Assembly: GCF_024758705.1 (NCBI RefSeq)
Contig: NZ_CP096971.1
Span: forward strand, 372,001 to 436,000
DNA length: 64,000 nt
Source of the DNA: Sphingomonas sp. SUN019
GTDB taxonomy: Bacteria > Pseudomonadota > Alphaproteobacteria > Sphingomonadales > Sphingomonadaceae
Direction: 5' to 3'
A model generated the notes under the pieces. It was not told the DNA's origin. It made no database searches and saw nothing but the letters and a program-made list of their open reading frames with translations. The position numbers were made by a program, and so were the translations under genes. This document shows, in pieces, positions 1 to 8,174 of this stretch; position 1 is the stretch's first letter, and every line of letters begins with the position of its first letter.

Positions 1-398
1 TCTGAGTGTACTCTGGAGTCGACAAAAGCATATATAGGAATATTTAACTCGATAGCTCTTGCTACTTCTAGCTGAGTTATAGAAAGAGAAAATCCCTCTT
101 TTTTGAAAAAATCCGATTTTGCAGAAGAATTGGCAATTTTCTCGAAATCAACCTCGGACAGAGCCTCAGGTACAGCCGCTCCTCCATAACGGCTTCCTAC
201 CAATAGTATTAGCATATCTGAGTCACTGACCTCCTTCACACAGCTCGTATGTGTGTGGAGCCTAGCGTCGTATAAAACGTCACAATGATCACTCATAACT
301 GGATCATAGCCCATCCCCGCTAGCAAACTTCTCAGTTGAGAGCGCTGGGCACCTAGATCAAAACAAGTCGAGGAAACAAAGTTCCGCAAGTCAGGCAT
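1..398 (-). CDS. DUF4062 domain protein, N-terminal part (runs off left edge)
   Basis: An open frame runs leftward from an ATG at 398-396 to the window edge, at least 132 residues without a stop. An in-frame TAA lies just upstream of the ATG (404-402), so the 5' end is secure; a GGA-rich stretch precedes it. The protein begins MPDLRNFVSSTCFDLGAQR and continues with DVLYDARLHTHTSC, SDSDMLILLVGSRYGG and SITQLEVARAIELNIPIYAF. This order (FVSST near the start, a D-LY/H--SC segment, D-L-LLVGSRYGG, then S-TQLE and a PIYAFV strand) is that of DUF4062, a TIR-like N-terminal domain usually fused to variable effector or sensor domains, often in defence or mobile contexts. The C-terminal part is outside the window, so no function can be given. 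The DNA is visibly AT-rich beside the core genes to its right, which suggests transfer. Confidence 0.8.
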   Translation of the reverse strand, partial: MPDLRNFVSSTCFDLGAQRSQLRSLLAGMGYDPVMSDHCDVLYDARLHTHTSCVKEVSDSDMLILLVGSRYGGAAVPEALSEVDFEKIANSSAKSDFFKKEGFSLSITQLEVARAIELNIPIYAFVDSRVHS

Positions 399-509
399 TT
401 TTTAGTTTTCCAGATAGTCGCTCAGCGAAGCTGATCGTAGACAAAGCATTTGATAAGGCAATCTCTTTTCAGAGTATCGCGCAACCGCCGTTCGGTCTCG
501 ATCGTATAT

Positions 510-1016
510 TCACCGCACCGCCACTCGCCCCAGATAGTCCCGCGCCCAGCCCGCTTCCTTCGGCAGCACGAACGCCTTGCTCGTATAGTGCACGATCGCC
601 ATTTCCGGCGGCATCGCGATCGCGCGAGCGAAGACGGTTTCGCTTTGGCCGGTCGCGGGGTGGCGGGGGCAGTCGATGCGGACGCCCGCGGCGCGGTTCA
701 ACAGTGGCACGACGATCGCTCTCGCGCGCGGGCAGCGCGTGACATATCCCTTGGCGAAGGCGGCGATGTAATTCTGTTCGGTCATCCCGCGTGGGACGGG
801 CGCGGTCTGCAGCGTGATCATGCGGGTGAAGTTCTTCACCGTCTGCCCCTTCGGCACCAGCTCGACCAACGTCTGCCGCCCCTGTCGCGCCGAATAGCCG
901 GGAACGAAGCCCGGCGTCGGCGGCAGATACACCTGCCGGTTGGGCACCTGCGCGCTCGTACCGACGGGGATCGTCGCCACGACCAGCATCAACGAGACGG
1001 TACGGGAAAGCGTCAT
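510..1016 (-). CDS. Small exported protein of unknown function
   Basis: A 168-residue protein with a clear Sec signal peptide (MTLSRTVSLMLVVATIPVGTSAQ, cleavage near residue 22). The mature part has two cysteines (CPRARA and DCPRHP) that could form a disulfide. No family is recognised. It starts 13 bases after the stop of the upstream zinc-ribbon membrane protein on the same strand and is probably co-transcribed with it. It is the first gene with typical high-GC codon use after the AT-rich left edge, so the island boundary lies between about 400 and 510. Confidence 0.7.
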   Translation of the reverse strand: MTLSRTVSLMLVVATIPVGTSAQVPNRQVYLPPTPGFVPGYSARQGRQTLVELVPKGQTVKNFTRMITLQTAPVPRGMTEQNYIAAFAKGYVTRCPRARAIVVPLLNRAAGVRIDCPRHPATGQSETVFARAIAMPPEMAIVHYTSKAFVLPKEAGWARDYLGRVAVR

Positions 1017-1029
1017 TCGGCCACTCCGA

Positions 1030-1860
1030 TCAGGTATTTGCGAACATCAGCGTCAGCGCCATGATCAGCACGACGAAAAAATACCCTACGATCGGAAAGA
1101 TCACCGCCGCGATGAACGGGCGGCTGATCGCATAGCCCCAGCCCGTGTTCGCCACCTGCCGCACGTGCATCGCGCCGTGCGCGCAGATGACGATCCAGAA
1201 CAGCAGCGAGGTCAGCCCCGCGCTCGCCATCCCCGGCGCAACCAGCTTCAGGCACGACCACACGCCCGTCACGATCAGCAGAAACACCGATTCGACGCAG
1301 GCCAAGATAAGCGCATTGTGGTTGTTCAGCCGCCGCCACGGCGCGAGCGCGAGATAGCCCGGCAGAATGAACAACGCGGGCCAGAACGCCGCCAGATACG
1401 ATCCCGTCGCTTTGAACTGCGCCAGCATCGCATCGCTGTTGCCGGCCGCATAGGCGCTCGCGCGCGGAAATGACGATTGCAGGAACGGCGCGACCGTCAG
1501 CAGATCGGCGAAATTGACCTTTTGCTCGACCGGGGCCTCCGCCCCGCTGATCCGCAACAGGATGAAGCCCAGGATCGCGGTCACCGCGGTGACGGTGGAC
1601 ATCATCGCGATCGGCGTCGCCAGTCCCTGCCGCCGCCCCTCGATCCAGCGCCGCGTCAGTTCGGCGGGCTGCGCGATCGTCATCCACGCCGTCCGGCCCA
1701 GCACCCGCGCGGGCGGCGGCTTCAGCCCGAACGTATCGCGCAGCACCGCGGCGGACGTGCCGTGCAGCGCCACCTCCTTGCCGCACGAAGAACAGAACCG
1801 CCCCGACGCCGGCGCGTCGCAGAACGGACAGGTGGCGGGCGTGGTCGCAGCGTCGCTCAT
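1030..1860 (-). CDS. Zinc-ribbon multi-pass membrane protein, DUF3667-like
   Basis: A 276-residue protein from an ATG at 1860 (a second ATG four codons upstream is also possible). The N-terminus has a CxxC...CxxC zinc ribbon (TCPFCDAPASGRFCSSCGKE, cysteines 11, 14, 23 and 26). A soluble linker and about five hydrophobic segments follow, in the second half. This architecture, a short zinc ribbon before a Yip1/DUF3667-type membrane domain, is common in Sphingomonads, but the family name is tentative. No catalytic residues are evident. It lies 13 bases upstream of the small exported protein and probably shares its transcript. Confidence 0.7.
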   Translation of the reverse strand: MSDAATTPATCPFCDAPASGRFCSSCGKEVALHGTSAAVLRDTFGLKPPPARVLGRTAWMTIAQPAELTRRWIEGRRQGLATPIAMMSTVTAVTAILGFILLRISGAEAPVEQKVNFADLLTVAPFLQSSFPRASAYAAGNSDAMLAQFKATGSYLAAFWPALFILPGYLALAPWRRLNNHNALILACVESVFLLIVTGVWSCLKLVAPGMASAGLTSLLFWIVICAHGAMHVRQVANTGWGYAISRPFIAAVIFPIVGYFFVVLIMALTLMFANT

Positions 1861-1971
1861 CGCACCCAACATAAGCGGGATCGCAATGCGAGCGCCACCG
1901 CCAATATCAGTGTCGCCAACGGCTTAGGCATGGCTCTTGGCCACAGCGTCGACACGGCCTAGCGTCACCCG

Positions 1972-2322
1972 ATGCTCTACCTCGCACTCAAGGCGGTCAT
2001 CTCCGGCATCCTCATCGCCGCGGCGTCGGAGGTGGCGAAACGCTATCCCGGCTTCGGGGCGCTGATCGCCTCGCTGCCGCTCGTCTCGGTGCTTGGGATG
2101 ATGTGGCTGTGGCGCGACCGGCCCGATCCGGCGAACATGGCGGCGCATGCGCAGGCGACGTTCTGGTACGTCCTGCCCTCGCTGCCGATGTTCCTGCTCA
2201 TTCCGTGGTTGCTGCGCCACGGCATCGGTTTCTGGCCCGCGTTCGGCCTCGGCTGCGCGCTGACGATCGGATTATATCTCGCGCTGACCGCGCTCGCCCC
2301 GCGGATTGGCATCGTGCTGTGA
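1972..2322 (+). CDS. DUF3147 family membrane protein
   Basis: A 116-residue, almost wholly hydrophobic protein with about four transmembrane helices. The pattern MLYLALKAVISGILI, then EVAKRYPGFGALIASLPLVS, a short RDRPDP loop and two more helices matches the DUF3147 family of small inner-membrane proteins of unknown role. It stands alone on the plus strand. Its last 51 bases overlap the end of the convergent DoxX-like gene, which is unusual but both frames look real. Confidence 0.75.
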   Translation: MLYLALKAVISGILIAAASEVAKRYPGFGALIASLPLVSVLGMMWLWRDRPDPANMAAHAQATFWYVLPSLPMFLLIPWLLRHGIGFWPAFGLGCALTIGLYLALTALAPRIGIVL

Positions 2323-2715
2323 CCGCCACGGCCAGTCGATCGCGCCGCTAGCCCACAGCGCCCACCAGATGATCACCGGCTGCAACGCCAGCCGGGGGGC
2401 GTGATACCAGATCGACAGGCCCGTCCCCGCCCCCAGATCGTGGATCGCGTGCTGCATGTTGGCGGGCCACACGCACAAGGCATAGGCCGCCAGCCCCCAC
2501 CCCGCCGCGACGCGCCACCGCATCGTCATCAGCCCGATCGCCCCGGCCATTTCGCATAGTCCGGTCAGGATCACGATCTCGCGCGGGAACGGCACCAACC
2601 GCGGCACGATCGCCACCATCGCGTCGGTCACGATCAGATGCGCCACGCCCGCAACGCCGTAGAAAGCGATCAGCAGCCAGCGTGCAACCGCCCGGCCGCG
2701 CCCGTCGCCACGCAT
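2272..2715 (-). CDS. DoxX-like membrane protein
   Basis: A 147-residue protein with four predicted helices. WLLIAFYGVAGVAHLIV followed by PFPREIVILTGLCEMAGAIGL and a late W-AN-QHA-H motif resembles the DoxX / DUF4267-like group, small quinone- or thiol-linked membrane proteins of poorly defined role. An upstream in-frame ATG at 2763 would overlap the preceding small gene by 41 bases. The ATG at 2715 lies seven bases after that gene's stop behind an AGGGCTGA stretch and starts just before helix 1, so it is preferred. It converges on the DUF3147 gene, overlapping it by 51 bases. Confidence 0.65.
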   Translation of the reverse strand: MRGDGRGRAVARWLLIAFYGVAGVAHLIVTDAMVAIVPRLVPFPREIVILTGLCEMAGAIGLMTMRWRVAAGWGLAAYALCVWPANMQHAIHDLGAGTGLSIWYHAPRLALQPVIIWWALWASGAIDWPWRSQHDANPRGERGQREI

Positions 2716-2722
2716 CCAGGCG

Positions 2723-2929
2723 TCAGCCCTGCGCAGGCTCTTCGCCTCGACGCGCCTCCGCACACAACCGCGTCAAGTCGCGCCGCAGCGAAGGACCGAC
2801 CAGATGTTCGGACACGCCGACATGGCGTTCCTTGATCAATTGCGCGCGGATTTCAGCCAGCGTCTTGCACGTTCCCGATCGCGCGAGCTGAAACGCACGC
2901 TCGACGGTGCCCGGTTCGTGATGCGTCAT
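2723..2929 (-). CDS. Small conserved soluble protein, unknown function
   Basis: A 68-residue protein from an ATG at 2929 with a strong AGGGGGA ribosome binding site a few bases upstream. The sequence MTHHEPGTVERAFQLARSG, KTLAEIRAQL and RRDLTRLCAEAR is largely helical and charged, with no signal peptide. The frame stays open for 88 codons upstream, but that part has atypical composition and no ribosome site. The gene is followed seven bases later by the DoxX-like gene. It may be a small regulator or adaptor; nothing identifies its function. Confidence 0.6.
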   Translation of the reverse strand: MTHHEPGTVERAFQLARSGTCKTLAEIRAQLIKERHVGVSEHLVGPSLRRDLTRLCAEARRGEEPAQG

Positions 2930-3092
2930 TCTGTCCCCCTGCCGCTCGATCGACACGGTTAGCATGACAAATGGCCGACACGGCAACAATTCGCGCGTCG
3001 CGGTACAGGCGCGGCTCAGCCACGGACGCGCTATGCTGCGCGACGCCCCCGAGTCGCTGATGGCTAGGGTGGCCAGTGAAGGATCCGTATCG

Positions 3093-3665
3093 ATGCTCAC
3101 CCGACTTCTCGCCACCACCGCCGCGCTCGCCACGCTTGCGCTCGCCGTTCCCGCCACCGCGCAGAGCGCCGCCGAGGACGCGCGCTTCCGCACCGCGCAG
3201 GAGCGGTTCGACCGCGAACTGCAGTTGTTTCGCGGGGAATATGATCGCTACCAGACCGCACGCCGCCTGCCGCGCGGCTATACCGATCCGCGTTATGATG
3301 ATCGCAATGCGCCGCGCCTGCCCGACCCGCGCTACGATGGGCGTGGCTATCAGGACGACGAATATGCCGGCTGGCAGGATGAGCGCGGTTATGATCCCGC
3401 GCGCGATTATCGTTCCGGCTCGAACTATCAGGAACGCACGCTAAGCTCGAACGAGCGCGTCTATTCAGGCAACGACGGCCGTTATTATTGCAAGCGCAGC
3501 GACGGCACGACCGGGCTGATCGTTGGCGGTGCCGCGGGCGGCCTTTTGGGCAATGTCATCGACGGCGGGCGCAGCCGCATCGTCGGCACGCTGCTGGGTG
3601 GCGCGGCGGGCGCGCTCGCGGGGCGCGCGGTCGACCAGAACAATTCCCAGATCCGCTGCCGATGA
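3093..3665 (+). CDS. Exported glycine-zipper 2TM-domain protein
   Basis: A 190-residue protein with a Sec signal peptide (MLTRLLATTAALATLALAVP, then ATAQS). The middle is a low-complexity region rich in Tyr, Asp and Arg (repeated DPRYD and RGY words). The C-terminus holds a glycine zipper, GLIVGGAAGGLLGNVIDGG and LLGGAAGALAGRAVD, as in the Gly-zipper_2 (17 kDa antigen / RcnB-like) group of envelope proteins. The start at 3093 is chosen because it gives the signal peptide and has AAGGA upstream. Its stop overlaps the next gene's ATG (ATGA), implying translational coupling. Confidence 0.75.
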   Translation: MLTRLLATTAALATLALAVPATAQSAAEDARFRTAQERFDRELQLFRGEYDRYQTARRLPRGYTDPRYDDRNAPRLPDPRYDGRGYQDDEYAGWQDERGYDPARDYRSGSNYQERTLSSNERVYSGNDGRYYCKRSDGTTGLIVGGAAGGLLGNVIDGGRSRIVGTLLGGAAGALAGRAVDQNNSQIRCR

Positions 3666-4066
3666 CCGACGCCGCCGCCGTGATCGCGCGCTTGCAGTTG
3701 CAGCCGCATCCGGAGGGCGGCCACTATCGCGAAACCGTCCGCCTGCCGCCGGTCGCGGCGGGCGGACGATCGCCGATGACCGCGATCCTCTATCTGCTCG
3801 CGGCAGGCGAAGTGTCGCACTGGCACCGCGTCGACGCGGCCGAATTGTGGCTGTGGCATGAGGGCGCGGCGCTGTCGCTCTCGATCGCGGACGATGCCGC
3901 GACCGCCACGCACCGGCTAAACGCGGAATCGCCGCAGGTGCTGGTTCCGGCGCACGTCTGGCAATCGGCGCGGACCGAAGAACCATGGGCGTTGGTCAGT
4001 TGCGTCGTGACGCCGGGGTTCGATTTCGCCGGGTTCGAACTGGCCCCGCCCGGCTGGAAGCCCTAG
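3662..4066 (+). CDS. Cupin family protein, DUF985-like
   Basis: A 134-residue protein beginning MTDAAAVIARLQLQPHPEGG. The block HPEGGHYRETVR, then ILYLLAAGEVSHWHRVDAAELWLWHEG and PAHVWQSAR...VTPGFDFAGFEL, is characteristic of DUF985 cupins, single-domain beta-barrels related to sugar epimerases. Possible metal or ligand residues are the His in SHWHRVDAAE. The family function is unsettled. It is coupled by an ATGA overlap to the glycine-zipper gene and converges on the next gene with overlapping stop codons. Confidence 0.8.
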   Translation: MTDAAAVIARLQLQPHPEGGHYRETVRLPPVAAGGRSPMTAILYLLAAGEVSHWHRVDAAELWLWHEGAALSLSIADDAATATHRLNAESPQVLVPAHVWQSARTEEPWALVSCVVTPGFDFAGFELAPPGWKP

Positions 4067-4404
4067 CGGTCGACCGCCAGAAGCGTCACGCCGTCGTATC
4101 GCGCGTCGTTCGCGTCAAACAATTCGCTCGGTTCGAAACGGCGTGGGGTGACGCGCAGCCCGCTTAGACCGGCAACCTTGAACGCGCTGATCTTCGCCTC
4201 GCGCGGCGGCTTTCCGTCACGCTCGATCGTCAGCGCGTCGACGTAGATTTCGCCGTGCTTGGTATAGACGACGTGCGGCGCGATCGTGACCGCGCCGCGG
4301 TTATATGTCGCCGCCAGCGCCTGCTGCTTCACGATCGCCTCGAAGACGACGGGCGTTCCGGCGGGCGGGGCCGAGACTCGGTCGGTGTCGGTGTTCAGCT
4401 TCAT
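4063..4404 (-). CDS. Conserved hypothetical protein, weakly WYL-like
   Basis: A 113-residue protein from an ATG at 4404; an ATG at 4416 and a GTG at 4452 are alternatives and no ribosome site decides. The pattern AIVKQQALAATYNRGAVTIA, then PHVVYTKHGEIYVDAL and KISAFKVAGLSGLRVTPRRF recalls the WYL beta-barrel (ligand-binding part of many transcriptional regulators) without its DNA-binding domain. This is a tentative resemblance. No partner gene is nearby on the same strand. Confidence 0.55.
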   Translation of the reverse strand: MKLNTDTDRVSAPPAGTPVVFEAIVKQQALAATYNRGAVTIAPHVVYTKHGEIYVDALTIERDGKPPREAKISAFKVAGLSGLRVTPRRFEPSELFDANDARYDGVTLLAVDR

Positions 4405-4480
4405 TCCGTCACCCATAGACAACTCTGCTGCATTGCAGCAAGAACCTTCCACAACTCATCTCGTTCCCCGCCGCGCCGGA

Positions 4481-6616
4481 TTATTTGGCCGCTGCTGTCG
4501 CGCTGCCGGAATCCATCAGCTTCTGCGCGAAATACGTCATCTGCAGCGCCTGCAGCCGCGCGCCCTGTTCGATATCGGCGTCGCCCGAATGGCCACCCGT
4601 CGTATCCTCATAGAACAGATACGGCAGCCCATATTCCTTCAGCCGCGAGGCGAATTTGCGCGCGTGCTGCGGGCCGACGCGATCGTCCTTCGTCGTCGTC
4701 CAGATATAAGGTTCGGGATAGGCCGCACCTTTGCGGATGTTATGATAAGGCGAAATCTTCGCGAGGAAGGCGCGTTCCTCGGGCACCTTCACACTGCCAT
4801 ATTCGTCGACCCACGATGCGCCCGCCGCAATCCCTTCGTAGCGGAGCATGTCGAGCAATGGCACCTGGATCGCCACCGCGCCCCACAATTCGGGGTGCTG
4901 ATTGAATTCGACCCCCATCAGCAAGCCGCCATTCGACCCGCCATAGATGCCGAGCTTCTTCGCGCTGGTTACTTTCCGCGCGAACAGATCCTGCGCCACC
5001 GCGGCGAAATCGTCGTAGATCACCTGCCGCTTCGTCTTGCGCCCCGCGTCGTGCCATTTCGGCCCGAACTCGCCCCCGCCACGGATGTTGGCCAGCACAT
5101 ACGCCCCGCCCCGCTCGATCCATACCTTGCCCGTCGCGCCGAGATAGGTCGGCAGCCGCGAAAGCTCGAACCCGCCATATGCGGTCATCAACGTCGGCGT
5201 CGTCCCGTCCAGCTTCGCACCCTTCGGACGGACGACGAAATACGGCACTTTCGTCCCGTCGCTGGAGGTCGCTTCGAACTGATCGACTATCACGCCGGAC
5301 GCATCGAATCGCGCCGGAAGCGTCTTGATTGTCGTCGGCGCAGCGGGCTTAGCGGCGTCGAGCGTAGCCAGCGTCGTCGGCGTCGCAAAGCCGCTGATCG
5401 ACACGAACGCCTGGTCGCTGCGATCAGTGGTGCTGGCAACCGCGACGCTCATGTTCTCGGGCACCGGTACGGGCGTGGCGGTCCAGCCCTTCGCCGACGG
5501 CGCAAACGCGCTCATCCGTCCGCGGACGTTGTCGATATAGCTGACCAGCACCCGGTCCCTGGTCGTCGACACGCCCTGCACCGCCTGCCGCTCGTTCGGC
5601 ACGAACAGCATGCGCGGATTCATCTTGCCGCTTTTGACCTCGGCGAGCGGCGCCCACGCCACCGCGCCGGCGGGCACATCTCGCCACGGCTCGCTCGTCT
5701 CGAAGATCACGCGTCCGTCGACCATCCCGGTCGCGAACGTGCGCGACGGAAGGTCCAGTTTGCGCGTGCCCTTCGACGTCCAGAGATACTTCTCGCCACC
5801 GAAGAATGTGTCGCGCCGCTCGATGACGACCGCGCGATTGCCCTTCGCGTCGACCAATGTCCCGGCATAAGTGCCGAGCTGATCACCCGGCGCACCGCGG
5901 TACACTTCGGTCGCGGCCGACAGCGGCTGCCCGCGTTTCAGTAGCTTCACGACGAACGGGTAGCTCGAGTCGGTCATCGTCCCCGCCCCCCAGTCGCGGC
6001 TGACCAGCAGGCTGTCCTTGTCGACCCACGTCGCGCCCTGCTTCGATTTCGGCAGGTCGAAACCGTTCGCGACGAACTGCCCAGTCTCCAGATCGAACTC
6101 GCGATAGCTGGCCGCATCCTCGCCGCCTTCGGACAGCGATACCAGGCAGAGCCGTTCCTCGGGCTGGAGGCAGGTGCTTCCCTCCCACACCCATTTCTTG
6201 CCCTCGGCCTTTGACAGCGCGTCGACGTCGATCAGCGTCTTCCACGTCGGGTTCGCGGTCGCGTAATCGGCCGGCGTCGTCCAGCGCCATATGCCCTGCG
6301 GATGGTCGGCGTCGCGCCAGAAGTTCAGGATGCGGCCATATTGCTGGGTCGGCATCGGAATGCGATCCTTCGCCGCCGCGATCGCCAGCGCCTCGGCATA
6401 GAAGGTCTTGTAGCGCGGATCGTTCTGCAGCCGCGGCAGCGTCTTCGCATTCTCGGCCTCGACCCACGCCAGCGGCTTCGCGCCGTCCTTGTCCTCCAGC
6501 CAGATATACGGATCGTTCGAATCGGTCATCGCCGCGCCTTGGGCGACCGCCCCGGAGCACACAACCCCGCTCGCAAGTATGCTCGCCGCCATCAACACCA
6601 CACCCAATCGCCGCAT
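4481..6616 (-). CDS. Exported prolyl oligopeptidase family serine peptidase (S9A)
   Basis: A 711-residue enzyme with an N-terminal signal peptide (MRRLGVVLMAASILASGVV), so it acts in the periplasm or envelope. The first half is the seven-bladed propeller that gates access (DPYIWLEDKDG...LAWVEAEN is the usual S9A start). The C-terminal alpha/beta-hydrolase domain carries the triad: Ser in YGGSNGGLLMG, Asp in TTKDDRVGPQHARKF and His in DTTGGHSGDA. It cleaves short peptides after proline or related residues. The ATG at 6616 has GGAGCGGG upstream and gives the signal peptide. It is divergent from the MFS gene with about 100 bases between. Confidence 0.9.
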   Translation of the reverse strand: MRRLGVVLMAASILASGVVCSGAVAQGAAMTDSNDPYIWLEDKDGAKPLAWVEAENAKTLPRLQNDPRYKTFYAEALAIAAAKDRIPMPTQQYGRILNFWRDADHPQGIWRWTTPADYATANPTWKTLIDVDALSKAEGKKWVWEGSTCLQPEERLCLVSLSEGGEDAASYREFDLETGQFVANGFDLPKSKQGATWVDKDSLLVSRDWGAGTMTDSSYPFVVKLLKRGQPLSAATEVYRGAPGDQLGTYAGTLVDAKGNRAVVIERRDTFFGGEKYLWTSKGTRKLDLPSRTFATGMVDGRVIFETSEPWRDVPAGAVAWAPLAEVKSGKMNPRMLFVPNERQAVQGVSTTRDRVLVSYIDNVRGRMSAFAPSAKGWTATPVPVPENMSVAVASTTDRSDQAFVSISGFATPTTLATLDAAKPAAPTTIKTLPARFDASGVIVDQFEATSSDGTKVPYFVVRPKGAKLDGTTPTLMTAYGGFELSRLPTYLGATGKVWIERGGAYVLANIRGGGEFGPKWHDAGRKTKRQVIYDDFAAVAQDLFARKVTSAKKLGIYGGSNGGLLMGVEFNQHPELWGAVAIQVPLLDMLRYEGIAAGASWVDEYGSVKVPEERAFLAKISPYHNIRKGAAYPEPYIWTTTKDDRVGPQHARKFASRLKEYGLPYLFYEDTTGGHSGDADIEQGARLQALQMTYFAQKLMDSGSATAAAK

Positions 6617-6716
6617 AACCCGCTCCGTTCTTGATATAATGTAACTCTCATGCCCGCTGCATCGGGAGACGGCAAGGCCGTCGCGCGGAGCGAAAAAATC
6701 GTTATGCGGGGCCATA

Positions 6717-8111
6717 ATGATGGACGGTCTTCCCACACCCCGCCGCTATGTCGCGATCGGCGCGATGTCGTTCGGATCGGCGTTGGTCATCATCGACGGC
6801 GGCGTGGCGAACGTCGCATTGCCGACGATCGCGCGCGATCTGGACGTCGCGCAAAGTTCGATCGTGTCGGTGGTCACCGTCTATCAGGTGATGCTGGTCA
6901 TGTTGCTGCTGCCGTTCGCAGGGCTGGGCGAACGGATCGGGTTGAAGCGGACATATCAGGCGGGCCTCGCGATCTTCACTATCGCGACCGTGCTATGCTT
7001 CTTCGCGCGCAGCCTGCCCTTCCTGCTGATCGTCCGCGCGGCGCAGGCGCTGGGCGCGGCGGGGGTGCTGAGCGTCTCATCGGCGCTGATCCGGCAGATC
7101 TATCCGGCCAGCCAGCTCGGGCGCGGGCTGGGCATCAATTCGGTCGTGGTCACCAGCTCGGCGGCGATCGCGCCGACGATCGGCGGCCTGGTGCTGGCGG
7201 TCGCGCCGTGGCCGTGGGTGTTCGCCAGCGCGGTGCCGTTCGCGCTGATAAGCCTGCTGCTCGGCCGCGCGATCCCGAACCCGAAGCCGAGCCTCACCAC
7301 CTTCGACGTGCCAGGGGCGATCCTGTGCGCGGCGATGTTCGGCCTGATCATCGGCGGGCTGGAAAGCGCGGTCCACGGCGACAGCCCGGTCATCTCCGCC
7401 GCGATCGTGATCGTCGGCATCGTCGTCGGCATTTATTTCGTGCGGCGGGAACGCGGCGAGGCAAACCCGATCCTGCCGATCGACCTGCTTTCCCGCCCGG
7501 TCCTTGCGCTGTCGGCGTTCGGCGGGTTCGTCGCCTTTACCGCATCGATGACCTTGCTCGTCTCAACCCCTTTCCGGCTGCAGGCGATGGGCTGGTCCGC
7601 CGCCGCAATCGGCGCTGCCATCGCGCCGTGGCCGCTCACGAACATGGTCGTCGCACCGCTATCGGGGTTCCTCTCCGACCGCATTCCCGCCGGATTGCTC
7701 GGCGGGATCGGCATGACCGTCTCGATCGCGGCGTTGCTGCTGATCGGCTTCATGCCCGCCGAGCCGACCTATTTCGACATTGCGTGGCGCATGGCACTGT
7801 GCGGATCGGGGTTCGGGATGTTCCTGCCCCCCAATGCGCGCCTGATCGTGGGTTCGGCTCCGCGCGAGCGGGCCGCGGCCGCGGGCGGGCTGGTTTCGAC
7901 AGTGCGCCTGGCGGGACAGACCAGCGGCGCGACATTGGTCGCCGCCTTGCTGTCGTTCGGCCTCGGCACCGGCATGACGCCGGCGTTGATCGCCGCCGGG
8001 CTCGCGCTTATCGCCGGACTATGCAGCATCGCCCGCTTGCGCCCCTCGATCCGCAATCCTCCAGCCGAAGAAGCGGAAACGGAAGTTACGACGACGCAAG
8101 TTTCGCGCTGA
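6717..8111 (+). CDS. MFS drug/proton antiporter, DHA2 (EmrB/QacA)-like
   Basis: A 464-residue polytopic protein with about 14 hydrophobic segments. Helix 1 contains the DHA2-typical LVIIDGGVANVALPTIARDL. The loop between helices 2 and 3 has LGERIGLKRTY, the MFS motif A variant, and the helix 4-5 region reads GLGINSVVVTSSAAIAPTIGG. Such proteins expel hydrophobic or cationic compounds using the proton gradient; the substrate cannot be read from sequence. No EmrA or TolC partner and no adjacent TetR or MarR repressor is present. The ATG at 6717 follows GCGGGG. Confidence 0.85.
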   Translation: MMDGLPTPRRYVAIGAMSFGSALVIIDGGVANVALPTIARDLDVAQSSIVSVVTVYQVMLVMLLLPFAGLGERIGLKRTYQAGLAIFTIATVLCFFARSLPFLLIVRAAQALGAAGVLSVSSALIRQIYPASQLGRGLGINSVVVTSSAAIAPTIGGLVLAVAPWPWVFASAVPFALISLLLGRAIPNPKPSLTTFDVPGAILCAAMFGLIIGGLESAVHGDSPVISAAIVIVGIVVGIYFVRRERGEANPILPIDLLSRPVLALSAFGGFVAFTASMTLLVSTPFRLQAMGWSAAAIGAAIAPWPLTNMVVAPLSGFLSDRIPAGLLGGIGMTVSIAALLLIGFMPAEPTYFDIAWRMALCGSGFGMFLPPNARLIVGSAPRERAAAAGGLVSTVRLAGQTSGATLVAALLSFGLGTGMTPALIAAGLALIAGLCSIARLRPSIRNPPAEEAETEVTTTQVSR

Positions 8112-8174
8112 ACGGAACGCGCCGCCCCCCGGACGGTTGATCGCCGCATTCCCCGGATGCTTCAGGAGTGCGCG

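Noticed and set aside
4286..5944. A 552-codon open frame on the plus strand
   Set aside because: It is antisense to the prolyl oligopeptidase gene, which has all catalytic motifs. Long antisense frames are expected in GC-rich DNA; its sequence is Arg/His-rich and matches no family.
6650..8140. A 496-codon frame on the plus strand overlapping the MFS gene
   Set aside because: It is the +1 shadow of the exporter; its translation is Arg-rich and has no hydrophobic segments.
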